A stretch of 64,000 bases of DNA from Bradyrhizobium japonicum USDA 6 (GCF_000284375.1 NC_017249.1:1364001-1428000), one strand, 5' to 3'; shown: positions 1-8,621, counted from the stretch's first letter. The notes: generated by a model from the letters alone, not told the origin. Made by a program: numbers and translations.

Positions 1-1
1 C

Positions 2-163
2 GCCATGGTCAGTGCCGGCGGATGTCTGGCGTGGCTGGTCTACCGCTATCTGGGATTGAGGTTCGTCGCGCGAAGCTGGTTCAATCTGGATGCAATCTGG
101 GCGACCAGCCTCATTCTGGTTGGCGCCGTGGCGCTCGCCTTCAATCTCGCGAGCTGGCGCTGA
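2..163 (+). CDS. C-terminal end of a membrane protein (5' truncated by window edge)
   Basis: The frame is open from base 2 to a TGA at 161-163, giving the last 53 residues of a protein that starts outside the window. The visible tail has one clear hydrophobic helix near the end (AIWATSLILVGAVALAF) and a second hydrophobic stretch at the start (SAGGCLAWLVYRYLGL), so it is probably an integral membrane protein. It converges with the DUF1045 gene, whose stop lies only a few bases away. The family cannot be named from this fragment. Confidence 0.5.
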   Translation, partial: AMVSAGGCLAWLVYRYLGLRFVARSWFNLDAIWATSLILVGAVALAFNLASWR

Positions 164-166
164 GGC

Positions 167-865
167 CTACCTCGCCAACGCCCACTCGCCGACAAAGCGG
201 AAGCGCGCCCTGGTATCATCCTGTTTGAACAGCGCGATCCGGTCGATCGCCAGCGTCTCCAGACCGAGCGCCGCAAATCTCGCGCGCAGCATCTCCAGGA
301 TCGGCCCGCGCCGCTCCGCATCCAGCCGTCCCGTCAGCGTCATGTGGAAGCGGAATTCTTCCATCACGTACGGGTAGCCCCAGCGGTCGAGATAGTCGCG
401 CTGCCGCTCAGTGAGCTTGTCGGGCCTGCGCCGCGCGCGGTCTTCCGCCGTCATGGGCGCGCGGAAGTCGTCGAATTCGCGGACGCAATCGGCGGCAAGT
501 TGCTGGAGCGCACCCACCGGCTCGGTCGGAATCACCGCGATGAAGCCGCTGATGGAGTCGACGACCGGGCGGATCGACGGCATCGGCCGCGCCTTGCCGG
601 CAAAGGCCGCGCAGGCTGCGACGAGCTCGGCTTCAGTCCTGCCGGGCGCCAGCGCCATCGGCGCCTTCAGCGTGCCGTGGAAGCCGTATTTGCGGGGATC
701 GGCCGTGACGTCGCGCCAGTCCGGCGCAACACGCGATGCGTCGGCAGGGAACGGCACCTCGTCGCCGGTATAGACGTCGTAGCCAAGCAGCTCGGCGCCG
801 AAGCGGGAGACGGCGCTGTCGGCGCCGGCGGCAAAGTAGATCGCGTAACGGGGAAAATCTGTCAT
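167..865 (-). CDS. DUF1045 family 2H-phosphoesterase-like phosphonate metabolism protein
   Basis: A 232-residue protein of the DUF1045 family, which commonly sits in C-P lyase operons. Two His-x-Thr motifs are visible: HGT at about residues 63-65 and HMT at about 174-176, each in a hydrophobic setting. This is the signature of the 2H phosphoesterase fold, whose characterised members open cyclic phosphodiesters or make 2',5' bonds. It is the last gene of a leftward operon after the acyltransferase and second PhnM (18-bp gap). Because no phnP is present here, the inference is that it may open the 5-phosphoribosyl 1,2-cyclic phosphate released by C-P lyase. That activity is not shown by the sequence. 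Confidence 0.85.
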   Translation of the reverse strand: MTDFPRYAIYFAAGADSAVSRFGAELLGYDVYTGDEVPFPADASRVAPDWRDVTADPRKYGFHGTLKAPMALAPGRTEAELVAACAAFAGKARPMPSIRPVVDSISGFIAVIPTEPVGALQQLAADCVREFDDFRAPMTAEDRARRRPDKLTERQRDYLDRWGYPYVMEEFRFHMTLTGRLDAERRGPILEMLRARFAALGLETLAIDRIALFKQDDTRARFRFVGEWALAR

Positions 866-883
866 TGTCCGAGCATAACCGGT

Positions 884-2077
884 TCAGGCCGCAACAACAG
901 CCTCGCGCGGCGTCGCCGCCGCAGCGAGCAGTCGCGTCGCATCGGTGAGATGCACGAGCTTCCCGCCTGATACCACCGCGATCAGCCGCGGCCGCAGCGG
1001 CACGCTGTCGTCGACCAGCAGCATGTCGGCGCGGCGTCCTTCCGCGAGCACGCCGCGATCGGCGAGGCCGGTCGCGCGGGCCGGTCCCGCGGACACCAGG
1101 CTCCAGGCCTCGGTCAGCGGCAGCACGCCGTCGGCGGCGAGGCGGAACGCCGCGAGCAGTTGCGCGGGATAGTAATAGTCCGACGCCAGCACCGAGCAGA
1201 GGCCCTTCGCGATCATGTCCGAAGCCCGGGTCCAGCCGGTATGGCTGCCGCCGCGCACGACATTCGGCGCACCGTAGACGATGGCATCGCCCGCAGACGC
1301 GGCCGCGCGCGCGGTCTCCTCGTTGATCGGAAACTCCGCAATGTCAGCGCCCAGCTCGCGAAACTCCTGCCGCATCGCCGGCGTCGCATCGTCGTGCGAG
1401 AGCATCCGCACCTCGGCCGCGCGAGCAGTTGCGGCGAGCCGCGACACGGAAGGTTGCACTTCACTGGCGCGCGAAAGCACACGCTCGACCAGCCGGTCGA
1501 ATTCCTCGCCCGAGAGGCCGGTGCGCTCCACCATGCGGTTGCGCTTGCGAGGCTTGGCCATGTCGGCAACGGTGCCGTGCATGTGGTCGTTGAAGGCGAA
1601 CAGGTCGACGCGGCCTTCGGCGAGCCACTGGCCGATCTCTGTCTCGGCGTCGAGATTGTAGGTCTCATGCCGCAGGTGGAAACGGGTGTCGGCGGCGAAT
1701 TGCGGGCGCTGCCGTTCGATCGCCTCCATCAGGGCGCGCGCATTGCCGGCGCTGCGCAGGCCCGGCTCCCACGAGCAGGTCGTGGCGTGAAAGACGGTGG
1801 TGATGCCGTTGCTGATCGCCTGGCGGTCACTGTCGGCGAGCGCGACGTCGATCGGGAAGTCGACGCCGGCGCGCGGCATCATCTGTCGCTCGAAGGCATC
1901 GCCATGCAGATCGACGATGCCGGGCAGCACCAGCAGGTTGCGCGCATCGACCGCCAGCCGCGCACGGACGCGAGAGGCATCGACCTGCGCAATGTCCGCG
2001 CCCGACACCAGAATGGAAGTTTCGACGAGCTCGGAGCCGATCAGGGCCCGGCCGCCCTCAAGGAGGATGTCTGTCAC
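884..2077 (-). CDS. phnM: PhnM-like amidohydrolase, second paralogue
   Basis: A 397-residue amidohydrolase of the PhnM family (alpha-D-ribose 1-methylphosphonate 5-triphosphate diphosphatase), which removes pyrophosphate from the triphosphorylated intermediate before C-P cleavage. The metal motif reads DLHGDAFE (residues about 56-63), whereas the paralogue at 13301 has ELHTDHLE. Later conserved parts are present: [26 protein letters not shown] and LASDYYYP. Its start codon overlaps the stop of the upstream acyltransferase gene (ATGA), indicating translational coupling. It could be a true second PhnM or a subfamily with a different substrate. Confidence 0.85.
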   Translation of the reverse strand: MTDILLEGGRALIGSELVETSILVSGADIAQVDASRVRARLAVDARNLLVLPGIVDLHGDAFERQMMPRAGVDFPIDVALADSDRQAISNGITTVFHATTCSWEPGLRSAGNARALMEAIERQRPQFAADTRFHLRHETYNLDAETEIGQWLAEGRVDLFAFNDHMHGTVADMAKPRKRNRMVERTGLSGEEFDRLVERVLSRASEVQPSVSRLAATARAAEVRMLSHDDATPAMRQEFRELGADIAEFPINEETARAAASAGDAIVYGAPNVVRGGSHTGWTRASDMIAKGLCSVLASDYYYPAQLLAAFRLAADGVLPLTEAWSLVSAGPARATGLADRGVLAEGRRADMLLVDDSVPLRPRLIAVVSGGKLVHLTDATRLLAAAATPREAVVAA

Positions 2078-2745
2078 GCGACCGCGCTTCGTTTGCTGGC
2101 AGGAGAACGGGGGAAGGAGCTTGCTCGTGCTTCATACGCCGAGAGGAAATCTTCAATCCCGAGCTTGCGGAAATCGGGCAGTGCTTCACGCAATTTGTCG
2201 TGATCCCAGTCCCACCAGGCGAGCCGCGCCAGCCGTCCGGCGACGTCTTCCGAGAACCGCCGCCGCACGATGCGCGCCGGATTGCCGGCGACGATGGTGT
2301 AGGCCGGCACGTCCTTGGTGACGATGGCGCCGGCCGCGATCACCGCGCCGGTGCCGATGTTGCGGCCCGGCAGCACGATCGCGCCATGGCCGATCCAGAC
2401 GTCGTGGCCGATATGGACGTGATGCTGGCGCCGCCAGTCGAAGAACTCGGCGTCGTCGCTCTCGCCCTCGAAGTAGGCGCTGGAACGATAGGTGAAATGC
2501 GCCTGCGTGGCGCGATGCATCGGATGATTGCCGGGATTGATGCGCGTCATCGCCGCGATCGAGCAGAATTTTCCGATCGTGGTGTAGGTGATCTGGGCGT
2601 CGTTCACGACGTAGGAGTAATCGCCCATCGTGACTTCAGTGAGGATCGTGCGCGCGCCGACTTCGGTATAGGTGCCGAGCCTGGTCTCGTGCAGCTTCGC
2701 CGAAGGGTCGATGGTCGGTTGAACAGAGAGCTTTTTGCCGGCCAT
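2074..2745 (-). CDS. Phosphonate-operon hexapeptide-repeat acyltransferase
   Basis: A 223-residue left-handed beta-helix acyltransferase, similar to the DapH/GlmU-like transferases linked to phosphonate operons. Hexapeptide turns appear throughout, for example [14 protein letters not shown] near the start and [15 protein letters not shown] with [18 protein letters not shown] further on. The start at 2745 (MAGKKLSV) is preferred over longer upstream frames because family similarity begins there and the Pho-box-like repeats lie just upstream. It is the first gene of the leftward operon. A plausible role, by analogy with PhnO, is acetylation of aminoalkylphosphonates, but PhnO is a different (GNAT) fold, so the substrate is inference. 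Confidence 0.8.
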   Translation of the reverse strand: MAGKKLSVQPTIDPSAKLHETRLGTYTEVGARTILTEVTMGDYSYVVNDAQITYTTIGKFCSIAAMTRINPGNHPMHRATQAHFTYRSSAYFEGESDDAEFFDWRRQHHVHIGHDVWIGHGAIVLPGRNIGTGAVIAAGAIVTKDVPAYTIVAGNPARIVRRRFSEDVAGRLARLAWWDWDHDKLREALPDFRKLGIEDFLSAYEARASSFPRSPASKRSAVA

Positions 2746-2792
2746 GCTACATCCGATAGGTCGAGGGCGGGCATACCTCTTCGAGCGGCCTG

Positions 2793-2821
2793 ATGACAAC
2801 GTCATGACGATACGATGACAG
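2793..2821 (-). promoter_or_regulatory. Triple Pho-box-like repeat for the leftward acyltransferase-phnM-DUF1045 operon
   Basis: Read on the minus strand, three heptamers lie 11 bp apart: CTGTCAT (2815-2821), TCGTCAT (2804-2810) and TTGTCAT (2793-2799), each separated by 4 bp. This matches the PhoB binding pattern of 7-bp direct repeats with 4-bp spacers. It ends 47 bp before the acyltransferase start at 2745. Confidence 0.75.
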
Positions 2822-2858
2822 GGGAAGAGGTGTGTAGGATCGCCGCACCGCGATCCGC

Positions 2859-2876
2859 GTGTCACACAAGTGTCAA
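2859..2876 (+). promoter_or_regulatory. Pho-box-like repeat for the phnCDE operon
   Basis: Two heptamers, GTGTCAC (2859-2865) and GTGTCAA (2870-2876), are separated by ACAA on the plus strand, an 11-bp period as in Pho boxes. It lies 43 bp upstream of phnC. It is a weaker consensus match than the opposite-strand site but sits at the expected place. Confidence 0.6.
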
Positions 2877-2919
2877 GTGCCAGCGTTAGCGGTGGCAGCC
2901 AGCTACTCTGGAGCCCTCT

Positions 2920-3729
2920 ATGCTGGTGGTTGAAGGTCTGACGTGCCGCTTTGGCGCAAAAGCCGCGGTGGACGACGCTTCGTTTCAAATCTCCCCCGGC
3001 GGCTTCGTCGGTGTGATCGGGCGCTCCGGCGCCGGCAAGTCGACCATGCTGCGCATGATCAATCGCCTGGCGACGCCGACGCAGGGCCGCATCCTTTTCG
3101 ACGGCCTCGACGTCACGGCGTTGCGCGGCAAGGAATTGCGGCAGTGGCGGGCGCGCTCAGCGATGATTTTCCAGCAGTTCAACCTGGTCGGCCGGCTCGA
3201 TGTGCTGACCAACGTGCTGATGGGGCGTCTTGCCACGATGCCGGCCTGGCGCTCGCTGACGCAGACCTGGCCCGAGCACGACAAGGCGCTGGCGATGTCG
3301 GCGCTCGAACAGTTCGATATCGCCTCGCTCGCCGCCCAGCGTGCCGACCAGCTCTCCGGCGGCCAGCAGCAGCGTGTTGCGATCGCCCGCGCGCTGGTGC
3401 AGCAGCCCGACATCATCCTTGCCGACGAGCCGATCGCCTCGCTCGACCCGCGCAACACCAAGATCGTGATGGATGCGCTGCTGCGCATCAACAAACACTT
3501 CGGCATCACCGTGCTGTGCAATCTGCATTCGCTCGACCTGGCGCGCACCTATTGCGACCGCCTGATCGGCATGGCGCAGGGCCGCGTGGTGTTCGATGGC
3601 GTGCCGTCCGAGCTCACCGACCGCGTCGCGCGTGAGCTCTACGATCTCGAAGCCGCCGACGTCATGGGCGGTGCATCTGCACCGGCGCCCGAGGGCGTGC
3701 CGGCGCTCGGAACGGCCGCGGCGGCCTGA
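2920..3729 (+). CDS. phnC: Phosphonate ABC transporter ATP-binding protein PhnC
   Basis: A 269-residue ABC ATPase that energises phosphonate import at the inner membrane. The Walker A motif GRSGAGKST is at residues about 34-42, the signature LSGGQQQR at about 145-152 and Walker B IILADEP at about 165-171, followed by ASLDP and the switch His region (CNLHSLDLA). Length matches the family. It is first in phnC-phnD-phnE1-phnE2 and is probably under PhoB control through the Pho-box-like site upstream. The ATG at 2920 is the first plausible start after that site. Confidence 0.95.
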   Translation: MLVVEGLTCRFGAKAAVDDASFQISPGGFVGVIGRSGAGKSTMLRMINRLATPTQGRILFDGLDVTALRGKELRQWRARSAMIFQQFNLVGRLDVLTNVLMGRLATMPAWRSLTQTWPEHDKALAMSALEQFDIASLAAQRADQLSGGQQQRVAIARALVQQPDIILADEPIASLDPRNTKIVMDALLRINKHFGITVLCNLHSLDLARTYCDRLIGMAQGRVVFDGVPSELTDRVARELYDLEAADVMGGASAPAPEGVPALGTAAAA

Positions 3730-3798
3730 GCGGCACAACGCTGTCACGTCCTGCTGATAATTTCGCGTCAACCGACCCCAACCGATGAAGAGGGTATC

Positions 3799-4734
3799 AT
3801 GATCACTCGCAGACTTATTCTTGCCGGCGCCGCCGCGCTCGCATTCACGACCTCGGCCTCCGCCGACGACTGGAAAGCCAAATATCCCGAACTGACTTTC
3901 GCGGTCGTCCCGGCCGAGAACGCCTCCGGCGTCACCGAGCGCTGGGCGCCGTTCGTGAGCTATCTCTCCAAGGAACTGGGCGTGAAGGTCACGCTGCGTA
4001 TCGCCAACGACTACGCCGCGGTCATCGAAGGCCAGCGCGCCGGCAACATCCAGATCGCCAGCTACGGCTCGGCGTCGTTCGCGCGCGCCCGCCTGACCGG
4101 CGTCAAGACCGACGCCTTCGCCAACGACATCAACGCCGATGGCTCGACCGGCTACTATTCGGTGTTCTTCGTCAAGGCGAGCAGCGCCTACAAGAAGGTC
4201 GATGACCTCAAGGGCAAGAACCTCGGCCTGGTCGACCCGAACTCGACCTCCGGCAACAATGTGCCGCGCTTCGAGCTCGACAAGATGGGCATCCCGGATG
4301 CCGACACCTATTTCAGCAAGGTCGTCTTCACCGGCAGCCACGAGAACGCGATCCTGGCGCTGTCGCAGGGCACGGTCGACGTCGCCGCCAACCAGTGGAC
4401 CAGCGACGACGATTCCACGCTGGCGCAGATGCTGACCAAGAACATGCTGAAGAACGCCGACGGCTCGGCGATGAAGAAGGACGATTTCCGCATCATCCAC
4501 AAGTCGGCGCCGATCATCAACGGCCCCTATGCTTACAATTCCGACCTGCCGGAAGACGCCAAGGCCGCCATCGCCAAGGCGTTCTTCGACGCGCCGGCCA
4601 AGGACAAGGCGGCTTTCGACCGTCTGTCCGATGGCCAGAAGAAGGGTTTTCATCCCGCCACCACCAAGGATTGGGATGGCACGATCGAGCTGATCAAGTT
4701 CGTCGATGCACTGCGTAAGAAGAAGGCGTCCTGA
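3799..4734 (+). CDS. phnD: Phosphonate ABC transporter substrate-binding protein PhnD
   Basis: A 311-residue periplasmic binding protein for phosphonates. An N-terminal signal peptide is clear (MITRRLILAGAAALAF with an ASA cleavage site near residue 22). The body has PhnD family features, including FAVVPAEN, the YGSASFARAR region and DPNSTSGNNVPR, which form the ligand pocket in this family. It lies 69 bp after phnC and is followed by a GC-rich hairpin before phnE1, which may set a higher level of the binding protein than of the permeases. Confidence 0.95.
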   Translation: MITRRLILAGAAALAFTTSASADDWKAKYPELTFAVVPAENASGVTERWAPFVSYLSKELGVKVTLRIANDYAAVIEGQRAGNIQIASYGSASFARARLTGVKTDAFANDINADGSTGYYSVFFVKASSAYKKVDDLKGKNLGLVDPNSTSGNNVPRFELDKMGIPDADTYFSKVVFTGSHENAILALSQGTVDVAANQWTSDDDSTLAQMLTKNMLKNADGSAMKKDDFRIIHKSAPIINGPYAYNSDLPEDAKAAIAKAFFDAPAKDKAAFDRLSDGQKKGFHPATTKDWDGTIELIKFVDALRKKKAS

Positions 4735-4753
4735 GTTTCAGGACGATAGCACT

Positions 4754-4788
4754 GGAGCCGGGTCGATGGGCCCGGCTCCTTCTCTTTG
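4754..4788 (+). terminator. Hairpin between phnD and phnE1 (possible attenuator)
   Basis: GGAGCCGGG (4754-4762) pairs with CCCGGCTCC (4771-4779) across an 8-nt loop and is followed by the pyrimidine run TTCTCTTT. It resembles a weak intrinsic terminator. Since the downstream phnE genes need the same promoter, it more likely trims or stabilises the phnCD message than stops all transcription. Confidence 0.6.
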
Positions 4789-4810
4789 ACCGGCCACTTG
4801 TCCTGACCAG

Positions 4811-5695
4811 ATGACCGTCGCGGTTTCGATCCTCCCCCAGCAGCAACTGGCTGCGTTGAACGCGGCCTATGACCGGGCGGTCGCGCGCAAGCGGCTCCGC
4901 CTCCTGTTGGGAGTTGTGATCTTCGCCGCCGCGCTGGTTCTCGCCGCGATCGGCGCCGAAGTGAACTTGCGCACGCTTTTCACTTACTTCGGCAATTTCA
5001 TCAGCTATTTCGACCGCATCCTCACACTCGACAGCGGCCAGCGGGTCTGGACCGATGCCGGCGAGTGGCTGTGGGGCTGGCGCAAATGGCTGAAGATGCT
5101 GGGCGAGACGTTGCTGATCTCCTATGTCGGCACGCTGATTGGCGCGATCTTCGCCTTCGCCTTGAATTTCTTCGCGGCCGAGAACACCTCGCCGTCGCGC
5201 TGGCTGCGCTTCGTGGTGCGCCGCCTGCTCGAATTCGCCCGCACCGTTCCGGGCATCGTCTTCGCGCTGATTTTCGTGATCGCGTTCGGCCTCGGGCCGA
5301 TGGCCGGCGTGCTCGCGATCGCGATCCACTCCACCGGCGCGCTCGGCAAGCTGTTCTCCGAGATCGTCGAGAATGCGGACATGAAGCCGGTCGAAGGCAT
5401 CCGCTCGACCGGCGCGAGCTGGCTCTCCTGCATGCGCTTCGCCGTGGTGCCGCAGGTGTCCGCGGGCTACGCCAGCTATGCGCTGCTGCGTTTCGAGATC
5501 AATGTCCGCGAGGCCTCGGTCATGGGCTTCGTCGGTGCCGGCGGCATCGGACAGGAACTCGTCGTCGCCATCCGCAAGTTCTATTACTCCGACGTCAGTG
5601 CCATCCTGCTCACCATCATCATCACCGTCTTCATCATCGACATCACCACGGGCTGGCTGCGCGGCCGTCTGTTCGGCAAGGAGGCACGGACGTGA
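4811..5695 (+). CDS. phnE: Phosphonate ABC transporter permease PhnE (first copy)
   Basis: A 294-residue inner-membrane permease. Several membrane segments are visible (for example LLLGVVIFAAALVLAAIG near residue 40 and ALIFVIAFGLGPMAGVLAIA mid-protein). The conserved loop that contacts the ATPase is present around GIRSTGASWLSCMRFAVVPQ. It pairs with the following phnE copy; many rhizobial phosphonate transporters use two PhnE subunits as a heterodimer. Its TGA overlaps the GTG start of the next gene, so the two are translationally coupled. Confidence 0.92.
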   Translation: MTVAVSILPQQQLAALNAAYDRAVARKRLRLLLGVVIFAAALVLAAIGAEVNLRTLFTYFGNFISYFDRILTLDSGQRVWTDAGEWLWGWRKWLKMLGETLLISYVGTLIGAIFAFALNFFAAENTSPSRWLRFVVRRLLEFARTVPGIVFALIFVIAFGLGPMAGVLAIAIHSTGALGKLFSEIVENADMKPVEGIRSTGASWLSCMRFAVVPQVSAGYASYALLRFEINVREASVMGFVGAGGIGQELVVAIRKFYYSDVSAILLTIIITVFIIDITTGWLRGRLFGKEART

Positions 5696-6540
5696 CGAGA
5701 CCGCAGGAGGTCGACACGCGAGAGCTTCGCGCGCGCTATCCCGATGTGTTCGACCGCCCGGCCTCGGCGCGGCTCGCGATGCCCGCGATGATCGTCGCGG
5801 CCTTCGCGATCCTGGTCTACGGCCTCGTCGATCTCGACTTCTCGCCGTCGCGATTCTTTGCAGGGCTGAGCCAGCTCGGCTGGATCAGCCTGATGATGAT
5901 CCCGCCCGATCCCGGCTCTTCGCTCCCGGTCTATCTGAAGGCGCTGGGTGAGACGCTGTCGATCGCGCTACTCGGCACGACGCTCGCGGCTGTGTTCGCG
6001 CTTCCGGTCAGCTTGCTCGCCGCTCGCAACGTCATACCCTCGCAGATCCTGCGCTTTCCTATCAGGCGTCTCCTCGATTCGATCCGCGGCGTCGACACGC
6101 TGATCTGGGCGCTGGTGTGGATCAACGTGGTCGGGCTCGGTCCGTTCGCCGGCGTGCTCGCCATCGCCGTGTCGGATTTCGGGGCGTTCGGAAAATTGTT
6201 TTCGGAGGCGATCGAGGGCGCCGACCAGAAGCAGGTCGAAGGCGTGCGCGCCTCCGGCGGCAGTGCTTTGCACGAGATCCGCTTCGGCCTGCTGCCGCAG
6301 GTGCTGCCCGTGATCGCCGGCCAGGTGCTCTATTTCATCGAATCCAACACGCGCTCGGCCACCATCATCGGCATCGTCGGCGCCGGCGGCATCGGTCTCC
6401 AGCTCGCCGAGCAGATCCGCGTGCTGGAATGGCAGAAGGTGTCGTTCCTGATCCTGATGATTCTGGTTGCGGTCGCCGCGATCGATTTCATCTCGAGCAA
6501 ATTGCGGTTTGCGATTATTGGAAGGCGGGCGGTCGCGTAA
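5692..6540 (+). CDS. phnE: Phosphonate ABC transporter permease PhnE (second copy)
   Basis: A 282-residue permease paralogous to the preceding gene. The GTG at 5692 overlaps the upstream stop (GTGA), and residues from there match the family N-terminus, so the longer frame upstream is not used. Membrane segments include AMIVAAFAILVYGLVDL and FLILMILVAVAAIDFI, and the ATPase-contact loop is GVRASGGSALHEIRFGLLPQ. It is the last gene of the transporter operon. An insertion sequence lies 40 bp downstream, so the operon cannot be assumed to read through to the distal phn genes. Confidence 0.92.
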   Translation: MTRPQEVDTRELRARYPDVFDRPASARLAMPAMIVAAFAILVYGLVDLDFSPSRFFAGLSQLGWISLMMIPPDPGSSLPVYLKALGETLSIALLGTTLAAVFALPVSLLAARNVIPSQILRFPIRRLLDSIRGVDTLIWALVWINVVGLGPFAGVLAIAVSDFGAFGKLFSEAIEGADQKQVEGVRASGGSALHEIRFGLLPQVLPVIAGQVLYFIESNTRSATIIGIVGAGGIGLQLAEQIRVLEWQKVSFLILMILVAVAAIDFISSKLRFAIIGRRAVA

Positions 6541-6579
6541 TCGTAGCCACGAACTCCACTTCCCTTCTCCCCTTGCGGG

Positions 6580-7699
6580 CCTGTTGCGTTATCAGCTCTT
6601 GAGGCTGAAGACGTCAGGAACGAAGGCCTTGGTCCCGGCAATTGCCTGCCAAGATCTGTAGTTGTCGCCCTCGGAGGGTGGCTCACGCGGCGATTGTGGC
6701 CCACCGCCTCATGTTGAAGGCGATCGCGGCGAGCACGACTTGCCCGGTCGCCTTGATCAGACCGACGTAGCGGATGCAGGTCAGCCGCATGCGGCGTTTG
6801 AGAGTAGCGAAGGTGGTCTCGACCTGGGCTCGGCGGCGCGCGATGAGGAGGTTGTAGCGTTTGAGCCTGGGCGGCAGTTCCGGATGATGTCTGTTGGGCC
6901 GACGAGCGATGCGGGGTTTCTTGCCCTCCGCCTTCAGCCGGGCCCGTCGGGCATGGGTGTCGTAAGCCGCATCGGCCCACACCGCAGCTTCATCGCCCCG
7001 GATCAAAGCGTCCGCAGGTGTCGTATCGTTGACGTTAGCGGGTGTGGTCAGCACCGCGCGGATCAAGCCGGATCCTTCGTCCACACCCACATGGGCCTTG
7101 TAACCGAAGGTCGAGCCGCTTTTGCCCTGCCGTTTGGCAAACCGGGCATCAGGGTCGTTTGAGGGGCGATCCTCCTTGGGCGGAGCCGAGACTGCCTGGA
7201 TCAAGGTCGCATCCAGCATCGTGCCGCGCTTGAGGATCACGCCAGCATTCTCAAGCTGACGATCCAATTCGCCAAACAGCTTCTCCAGCAGGCCCTGTTC
7301 AACGAGCTGGTTCCGGAAGCGGTTCAGGACCGTGTGGTCGGGCGTCGCATCCTCAAGGCTCAAACCGACGAAGCGCTTGAACGACAACCGGTCGCCCAGC
7401 GCTTCCTCGAGTTCGCGCTCCGAAAGACCATACAGCGACTGCAACAGCACAGCACGAAACAGCACCAACACCGGATAGCCTGGTCGACCGGGGCTCCCTT
7501 CATCCCGCAAATGGCCGATCAGCTTCTCGAACCGGTACCACTTGACCAGGCCAGCCAGCCGATCCAGCGCCGCATTGGCGCCGGCCCCCTTCGGCATCAG
7601 CGCTTCCACAAAGCTCGGCTGTCCCGTCCGCTTGACCGCCATCGCTACCCTCCAAGGCTTTGCCCTAGGGAATCACAATTGACGAATTACGCAACAGCC
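6580..7699 (-). mobile_element. IS5-family-like insertion sequence, about 1.1 kb
   Basis: The left end starts CCTGTTGCGTTAT and the right end, read inward, starts GCTGTTGCGTAAT, giving short inverted repeats around CTGTTGCGT. An 11-bp sequence, CCCCTTGCGGG, lies at both edges (6569-6579 and 7700-7710) and occurs once in the intact repeat at 39.4 kb apart from one base, so it looks like a target duplication. The exact ends are uncertain by 2-3 bp because the ends and the target share G/C runs. One transposase gene fills the element. Confidence 0.8.
6683..7642 (-). CDS. IS5-family transposase (DDE)
   Basis: A 319-residue full-length transposase. The N-terminal region (FRAVLLQSLYGLSERELEEAL, DHTVLNRFRNQL) and the catalytic core, with MLDATLIQA for the first Asp, WADAAYD for the second and QVETTFATLKRRMRL for the Glu, are typical of IS5-group enzymes. 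A good ribosome site (GGAGGG) precedes the ATG. No stop or frameshift is visible, so the element could still be active. It lies between the phn transporter operon and phnF. Confidence 0.9.
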   Translation of the reverse strand: MAVKRTGQPSFVEALMPKGAGANAALDRLAGLVKWYRFEKLIGHLRDEGSPGRPGYPVLVLFRAVLLQSLYGLSERELEEALGDRLSFKRFVGLSLEDATPDHTVLNRFRNQLVEQGLLEKLFGELDRQLENAGVILKRGTMLDATLIQAVSAPPKEDRPSNDPDARFAKRQGKSGSTFGYKAHVGVDEGSGLIRAVLTTPANVNDTTPADALIRGDEAAVWADAAYDTHARRARLKAEGKKPRIARRPNRHHPELPPRLKRYNLLIARRRAQVETTFATLKRRMRLTCIRYVGLIKATGQVVLAAIAFNMRRWATIAA

Positions 7700-7856
7700 C
7701 CCTTGCGGGAGAAGGTGGCGCGAAGCGCCGGATGAGGGGGTGCTTCGGCGAGTTCAAATACTGAGACGTGGGCGCGGAGAGAGACCCCTCACCCGTCTCG
7801 CCGCTACGCGGCGAGCCACCCTCTCCCGCAAGGGGAGAGGGTGAAGAAGAGCAGCC

Positions 7857-8588
7857 TCACCCGTTCTCCACCAGAAACTCCACCCGCTCCGCTGCAAAGC
7901 GCGAGTGCTTGGTCACCAGCGGCTTGCCGGCGAGATCGTGGTCGGTCGCGTCGACCACGAGGATCGGCCGTCCCAGCGGCAGATCGAGCCGCGCGGCGTC
8001 GGTCGCGTCCACGATGCCGGCGGTGATCCGGGTCGCGCCGCGGCTGTAGTCGCGGACGCCGTAATGCTCGAGCAGTTTCGTCATCGATCGCGTCGCGGCG
8101 AACACATTGCCCGCGCCCGGGAACAATTCCGCTGACAGCCAGGTGGTGGAGACGCAGATCGGCGTGCGGTCGGCGAGGCGGATCGCCTCGATCCGCACCA
8201 GCGGCGCGCCGGCCTTCAATCCCAGTTCACGCGCCAGTTCGCGGGTCGCGACGTCGTCGGACGCCTCGATCAACCGGCCATGCGGTTCGCGGCCATCGGC
8301 GCCGACGATCTCGGAGAAGCGGGTGCGCGAGCGCAAGGGATAAGCAAGGCGCTGCGCCTCGACATAGGTTCCGCTGCCGCGTTCGGCGCGCACGAGGCCC
8401 CGCTCGGCAAGTGCGGCCAGGGCGCGCCGCACGGTGTGGCGGTTCACGCGATAGGTTTCGGCGATCTCCATCTCGCCCGGCAGCTTGTCGCCGGCCGCAA
8501 AGCGGCCGTCGGCGATACCGCGCTCGATGCCGTCGGCAACGAGGCGCCACAGCGCGACGCCCGAAGAGGCTGTGTCCTGCATGCTCAT
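7857..8588 (-). CDS. phnF: GntR/HutC-family regulator PhnF
   Basis: A 243-residue regulator. The N-terminal winged helix-turn-helix (about residues 10-78) contains GDKLPGEMEIAETYRVNRHTVRRAL, and the C-terminal UTRA effector domain contains VRIEAIRLADRTPICVSTTWL. PhnF proteins repress phosphonate or phosphate genes. It diverges from phnG, and the intergenic region has a perfect palindrome that fits a HutC-type operator. ATGs at 8588 and 8582 are both possible starts. Confidence 0.9.
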   Translation of the reverse strand: MSMQDTASSGVALWRLVADGIERGIADGRFAAGDKLPGEMEIAETYRVNRHTVRRALAALAERGLVRAERGSGTYVEAQRLAYPLRSRTRFSEIVGADGREPHGRLIEASDDVATRELARELGLKAGAPLVRIEAIRLADRTPICVSTTWLSAELFPGAGNVFAATRSMTKLLEHYGVRDYSRGATRITAGIVDATDAARLDLPLGRPILVVDATDHDLAGKPLVTKHSRFAAERVEFLVENG

Positions 8589-8621
8589 GTCGCCGAGAAG
8601 CCTACTTCAGAAATCACACGT

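Larger units (their letters stand above)
6562..7841. repeat. Palindromic intergenic repeat, split by an IS element
   Basis: The left 18 bp (6562-6579, CCCTTCTCCCCTTGCGGG) and right part (7700-7841) together rebuild the same roughly 150-bp element seen intact at 39373-39521: a CCTTCTCCCC...GGGAGAAGG hairpin, a GGCGCGAAGCGCC hairpin, an internal spacer, then ACCCCTCACCC, GCCGCTACGCGGC and a final CCCTCTCCC...GGGAGAGGG arm. The intact copy shows that the IS landed in the first hairpin. Confidence 0.75.

Noticed and set aside
3157..4653. Minus-strand open frame of 498 codons
   Set aside because: Antisense shadow of phnC and phnD; both sense genes have clear motifs and signal peptide.
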